Origin: an uncultured Bacteroidota bacterium
GTDB lineage: Bacteria; Bacteroidota; Bacteroidia; Chitinophagales; Chitinophagaceae
DNA length: 40,376 nucleotides
Direction: 5' to 3'
Assembly (NCBI GenBank): GCA_903829015.1
Contig: CAIKOJ010000066.1
Span: 1-40,376 of the forward strand
Under the pieces are notes generated by a model, which was not told where the DNA came from, ran no database searches, and saw only the letters and a list, made by a program, of their open reading frames with translations. Every line of letters begins with the position of its first letter. The first letter of the stretch is position 1. Position numbers and translations under genes: made by a program. This document shows, piece by piece, positions 37,559 through 40,376 of the stretch.

Positions 37559-38437
37559 TTACTGATGCGCTAATACCTCTTTCAGATAACTGTCGATGTT
37601 GCCGAAAAGGAATTCGGGGTATTCGTTACTGAACTTCATTTTTACAAATCCACCGAGCAGGGGCCTTGCGGCGGGTTGCTTCATATCGGCAGTACTGATG
37701 GGGATGAGGTCGTATTCGGCATTGGGGAAGTAGCTGAGTACACGCAGAGCCAGCTCTACACGGTTTACATAGTCGGTGCCGCCGATGTTGTAGACGCCGC
37801 TTTTGCCGTCGGTGAGCAGCACGTACATGGCACGGGCAATATCCCAGGCGTTGGCAGGGGATGCGTATTGGTCGTACGGGAGTTTTAAAGTGAGTTTCTG
37901 GCCTTTCTGGCACTGATCTATGATGCGGGCTACGAAGTTCTTACCCCTTACCTCGTTGCCGTAAACATTAGTAACACGGAGTACGAGTGTGCCGGGTATT
38001 TCGCTGAGTGCCAGCTGCTCGGCTTCGAGTTTGTGGCGGGCGTATACGCTGAGTGGGTTGAAGGGGGCATCCTCGCGGTAAGGACCGTTTTTGCCGTCAA
38101 ATACATAGTCGGTGGAGATGTACACCAGCTTTGCATTGCACTCTTTGGCCAGCTTTATGAGGTTGATGGTGCTCTGAACGGTTTTGTTGTAGCTTTCTTC
38201 TATATGGTCTTCGCAATAGTCGACATGGGTGAGGGCGCCGCAGTGCACAATCACATCGGGGGCGAAAGCTTGTACATTGAAGTTATCGGGGTTGGTGGGG
38301 TTGAGGGTATCGTAGTAAACGGTGTTGTCGGTTTTGTAGGAGAAGTAGGAACCTACTACTTCCCAGCCCTGTTCTGTAAAATGTTTCTGGCAGTTGCCGC
38401 CTACGAGACCGGAAGCTCCGGAGATAAATACTTTCAT
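37559..38437 (-). CDS. RmlD-like NAD(P)-dependent sugar reductase (extended SDR)
   Basis: A 292-residue extended short-chain dehydrogenase of the RmlD type. The nucleotide-binding ISGASGLVGG is at residues 5-14, STDYVFDGKNGPYREDAPFNP at ~108-128, the catalytic Y132 and K136 lie in VYARHKLEAE, and LRVTNVYG with the C-terminal YNIGGTDYVNRVELAL follow. RmlD reduces dTDP-4-dehydrorhamnose to dTDP-rhamnose, and the fold also occurs in MAT2B-like and other reductases. There is no rmlA, B or C next to it, so I do not give the gene a name. It is divergent from the DUF4846 gene (101 bp) and convergent with the TMTC-like gene. Confidence 0.85.
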   Translation of the reverse strand: MKVFISGASGLVGGNCQKHFTEQGWEVVGSYFSYKTDNTVYYDTLNPTNPDNFNVQAFAPDVIVHCGALTHVDYCEDHIEESYNKTVQSTINLIKLAKECNAKLVYISTDYVFDGKNGPYREDAPFNPLSVYARHKLEAEQLALSEIPGTLVLRVTNVYGNEVRGKNFVARIIDQCQKGQKLTLKLPYDQYASPANAWDIARAMYVLLTDGKSGVYNIGGTDYVNRVELALRVLSYFPNAEYDLIPISTADMKQPAARPLLGGFVKMKFSNEYPEFLFGNIDSYLKEVLAHQ

Positions 38438-38538
38438 TTTGTGGTTGTATGGCGTAAAGGTACAAATACATGAGGAAGTGTTATTGAGCCGGCAATAAAA
38501 AATTGAGTTTAGCCGTTAGTGATATTGAAAAATGTATC

Positions 38539-39384
38539 ATGGTTATGATGTCGAGATGTTTTGTCATTTTGTTTGTGAGTGCGCTGTTGTTTTGCCAGGC
38601 TTGCGCTGCCCCGGTCAGCCATACACATATAAATGCCAAGGGTAAAACATTAAATGACCGCATCACAGTGCCGACAGGGTATACACGGGTGAGTTTGGCA
38701 AAGGGCTCGTTTGGTGAATACCTGCGGTACCTGCAACTGAAGCCGGATGGAGCTGTGGTGCATTTCTACGACGGGCGGGTGAAGCGGAACAATGGCGTGT
38801 ATATGGCGGTTGTGGATATGCCGATAGGAAGTAAGAACCTGCAGCAGTGCGCTGATGTGATCATGCATGTGCGTGCGGAATACCTTTATACTCATCACCG
38901 GGAGGATGAGATCTATTTTACTTATACAAACGGGTTCAGGGCAGATTACACAAAGTGGCGGGATGGCTATCGTACATCATCAGACGGAGGGAAGTATAAC
39001 TGGGTAAAGAGCCAATCACCTGATAACTCTTATGAAGGGTTTTGCAGCTATATGGATGTGATATATGGGTATTGCGGAACACTGTCGCTGAGCAAGGAGC
39101 TGAAAGATGTGGAGTACAAAGATGTGCAACCGGGCGATGTGCTTATTGTGGGCGGTTCTCCCGGTCATGCTGAGATTGTAATGGATGTTGCTACCAACAA
39201 GAACGGAGAAAAGATATACTTGCTGGCGCAGGGTTATATGCCTGCACAGGATATGCAAATAGTGGCTAACCCCGAGGATGGTTTGCTAAGCCCGTGGTAT
39301 AAAATGGATGACCATACCACTAACATAGTAACTCCGGAATGGACGTTTACTATCGGGCAACTGATGCGGTTTGAGGGGGAATAG
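38539..39384 (+). CDS. DUF4846 domain exported protein
   Basis: A 281-residue exported protein. The signal sequence is MVMMSRCFVILFVSALLFCQACA (cleavage probably after ACA; a lipobox is weak). The mature protein matches the DUF4846 pattern: TLNDRITVPTGYTRVSLAKG, SFGEYLRYLQLKPDG, VHFYDGRVKRN, AVVDMPIGSKNLQQCADVIM, HVRAEYLY, FTYTNGFRADYTKW and DVQPGDVLIVGGSPGHAEIVMD. The family's function is not known to me. The late PGDVLIxGGSPGHAEIV segment recalls NlpC/P60-like or CHAP hydrolases, with a candidate HAE, but no catalytic cysteine is clearly placed. ATG 38539 is preferred over an upstream TTG; ATGs at 38545 and 38548 are also possible. Confidence 0.8.
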   Translation: MVMMSRCFVILFVSALLFCQACAAPVSHTHINAKGKTLNDRITVPTGYTRVSLAKGSFGEYLRYLQLKPDGAVVHFYDGRVKRNNGVYMAVVDMPIGSKNLQQCADVIMHVRAEYLYTHHREDEIYFTYTNGFRADYTKWRDGYRTSSDGGKYNWVKSQSPDNSYEGFCSYMDVIYGYCGTLSLSKELKDVEYKDVQPGDVLIVGGSPGHAEIVMDVATNKNGEKIYLLAQGYMPAQDMQIVANPEDGLLSPWYKMDDHTTNIVTPEWTFTIGQLMRFEGE

Positions 39385-39436
39385 GTTGTAGTTGCCAGAA
39401 CTAATCACGGCAATCTGGCTGAAGGGGCTTCCCTTA

Positions 39437-40153
39437 CTAAGGGCAGGCAAAATACTCCTGATAACCTTCTGCCGCACTCATGAGTTTTAGAACAGGCTCA
39501 CCCACAAATGCACCAATTCCAACGCTGCATTTTAAAAAGTACACTTTGCCCGGTTCTACCAGCAGATTTACATCTCTGCGGGCTTCTGTGCGTGCCCAGA
39601 TGTTAGTTTTGCCTGTATGGTAGATCCGGACTACATTGGCCGAATTATTTGCAACATTACATACTACAGAATCCTCCACATGCAGCCTGTAATTTATCAG
39701 TGCACCGAAATCACTTTTTTCGCGGTAAACGTACAGCAGTGCAAATGGGGCGTTTCCCCGTATCAGCGATTTTACGCAAGAATCTAGCTTGGCGGACTTA
39801 GAGGCGAAAACCGGTGCAACGTCCTCTACCGAGTAAATATCTGCCAGAACTTTAAAATTTGGAGATAAGCCATTGGGGCATCTTACCTCGGTGATCTTTA
39901 ATACATTGCCACCAGCTGATTTAGCTTTTATTTTGGCGTTGTGAACAGCATCGTGGTAGCTGCATTCTGCAAGTCCGCCGCCGGCCCTGACGCTTTTGAG
40001 CAGTTTTGCATTAGGTGGCACCTGATCTGCAACTTCGAGAACGACAATATTTGACAAGTCTTTGCCAGACTGTTCTTTGACACTCTGACCAAAGGTTGTG
40101 GCTGCTGCAAAGGACAGGAGGATAAACCAAAGTATAGTGGTGTAAGATTTCAT
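39437..40153 (-). CDS. Exported DUF2846-like protein
   Basis: A 238-residue exported protein with the signal peptide MKSYTTILWFILLSFAAATT, FGQ. The first half holds VPPNAKLLKSVRAGGGLAEC with HDAVHNAKIKAKSAGGNVLKI, a pattern seen in small periplasmic or outer-membrane stress proteins. The second half (LLYVYREKSDFGALINYRLH, VEDSVVCNVANNSANVVRIY, VEPGKVYFLKCSVGIGAFVG) has the beta-sheet pattern of DUF2846. Function unknown. It converges with the DUF4846 gene, 52 bp apart. No partner gene is obvious. Confidence 0.65.
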   Translation of the reverse strand: MKSYTTILWFILLSFAAATTFGQSVKEQSGKDLSNIVVLEVADQVPPNAKLLKSVRAGGGLAECSYHDAVHNAKIKAKSAGGNVLKITEVRCPNGLSPNFKVLADIYSVEDVAPVFASKSAKLDSCVKSLIRGNAPFALLYVYREKSDFGALINYRLHVEDSVVCNVANNSANVVRIYHTGKTNIWARTEARRDVNLLVEPGKVYFLKCSVGIGAFVGEPVLKLMSAAEGYQEYFACP

Positions 40154-40263
40154 ACACGGTTATTTATTGTAAATGTAGCAATGGTTTTTTATTTGTGTGT
40201 GGAGCAATTTGCCAAAGCACAGTTGGTAATTACTGATTTGCAGTGAAAGGGCAGTAGAGAAAA

Positions 40264-40296
40264 TAAAAAAAACTGCCCCTAATTCGGAGGGCACTG
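40264..40296 (-). terminator. Rho-independent terminator (minus strand)
   Basis: Read on the minus strand, TGCCC-tccgaatta-GGGGCA is a hairpin followed by eight T. It would end a transcript entering from the right of the window, probably a gene beyond 40376. Confidence 0.6.
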
Positions 40297-40331
40297 AAAA
40301 AGTAACTTCTTTTCACTGGTGAATTTTTAAG

Positions 40332-40372
40332 GCGACCAAGTAAAACGATGAATTTTACTTGGTCGCTTTTTT
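40332..40372 (+). terminator. Strong hairpin with T run (terminator-like)
   Basis: A perfect 14-bp stem GCGACCAAGTAAAA / TTTTACTTGGTCGC with a 7-nt loop, then six T. There is no plus-strand gene directly before it (39385-40331 on the plus strand is empty), so it may belong to a mobile element or small RNA rather than to an mRNA. Confidence 0.6.
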
Positions 40373-40376
40373 GTGA

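Noticed and set aside
38503-38538. TTG start for the DUF4846 gene
   Set aside because: It adds a polar leader in front of a good signal peptide that begins at the ATG 38539.

Overview
The window looks like chromosomal DNA of a Bacteroidota bacterium, most likely a chitinophaga-type (Chitinophagaceae/Sphingobacteriales) species. The reasons are three secreted proteins with type IX secretion (Por) C-terminal sorting domains, many start codons with no Shine-Dalgarno but a Bacteroidetes -7 element (TAnnTTTG) just upstream, a TonB-folC pair, DUF1835, DUF4846 and PolX-type genes, and TonB/T9SS-style secretion in place of Gram-positive features. No replication origin, rRNA or intact transposase was seen.

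Layout. 1-6.2 kb: tRNA-Leu(CAG), a LuxE-like acyl-protein synthetase, lipoproteins, a tandem pair of paralogous T9SS cargo proteins and a DoxX/MauE-thioredoxin membrane fusion. 6.2-11.1 kb (minus strand): a T9SS protein and the shikimate genes aroB-aroA-aroC. 11.2-17.6 kb (plus strand): an operon for 8-amino-Kdo (Kdo8N), kdnA-kdnB-kdsA-[antitoxin-PIN toxin]-transaldolase/CBS-kdsC-like-kdsB, running from arabinose 5-phosphate supply to the CMP-activated amino sugar. 17.9-19.3 kb: L-serine dehydratase. 19.3-23.3 kb: a repeat-rich accessory region with an HTH/terminase-like gene, a relic of a diversity-generating retroelement (DGR), an hsdM fragment and several palindromic repeat families. 24-27.3 kb: GnnA-like oxidoreductase, lipoprotein and polyprenyl-phosphate sugar transferase. 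27.5-33.3 kb (minus): tonB-folC, a radical SAM protein with an overlapping membrane protein, a hypothetical and DUF1835. 33.7-40.2 kb: PolX-like PHP nuclease, TMTC-like GT-C/TPR membrane protein, RmlD-like reductase, DUF4846 and DUF2846-like secreted proteins. The right edge holds two strong terminators.

How the genes fit together. The 11-17.6 kb operon, and possibly the GnnA-like gene, point to a lipopolysaccharide whose inner core and lipid A carry amino groups in place of hydroxyls. The operon has no SIS-domain arabinose-5-phosphate isomerase (KdsD). In its place sits a fructose-6-phosphate-aldolase/transaldolase-like domain fused to a CBS pair that carries the GVFTDGDLRR signature typical of KdsD. 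This is the best candidate for an undescribed enzyme here. The second highlight is the gene at 21185-22078. Its last ~27 codons are mostly NNC codons, the signature of adenine-mutagenised DGR variable repeats, and it is followed by the first 12 codons of an avd-like gene joined head-on to an hsdM fragment. No reverse transcriptase or template repeat is in the window. All family calls are from reading the sequence; none was checked against a database.
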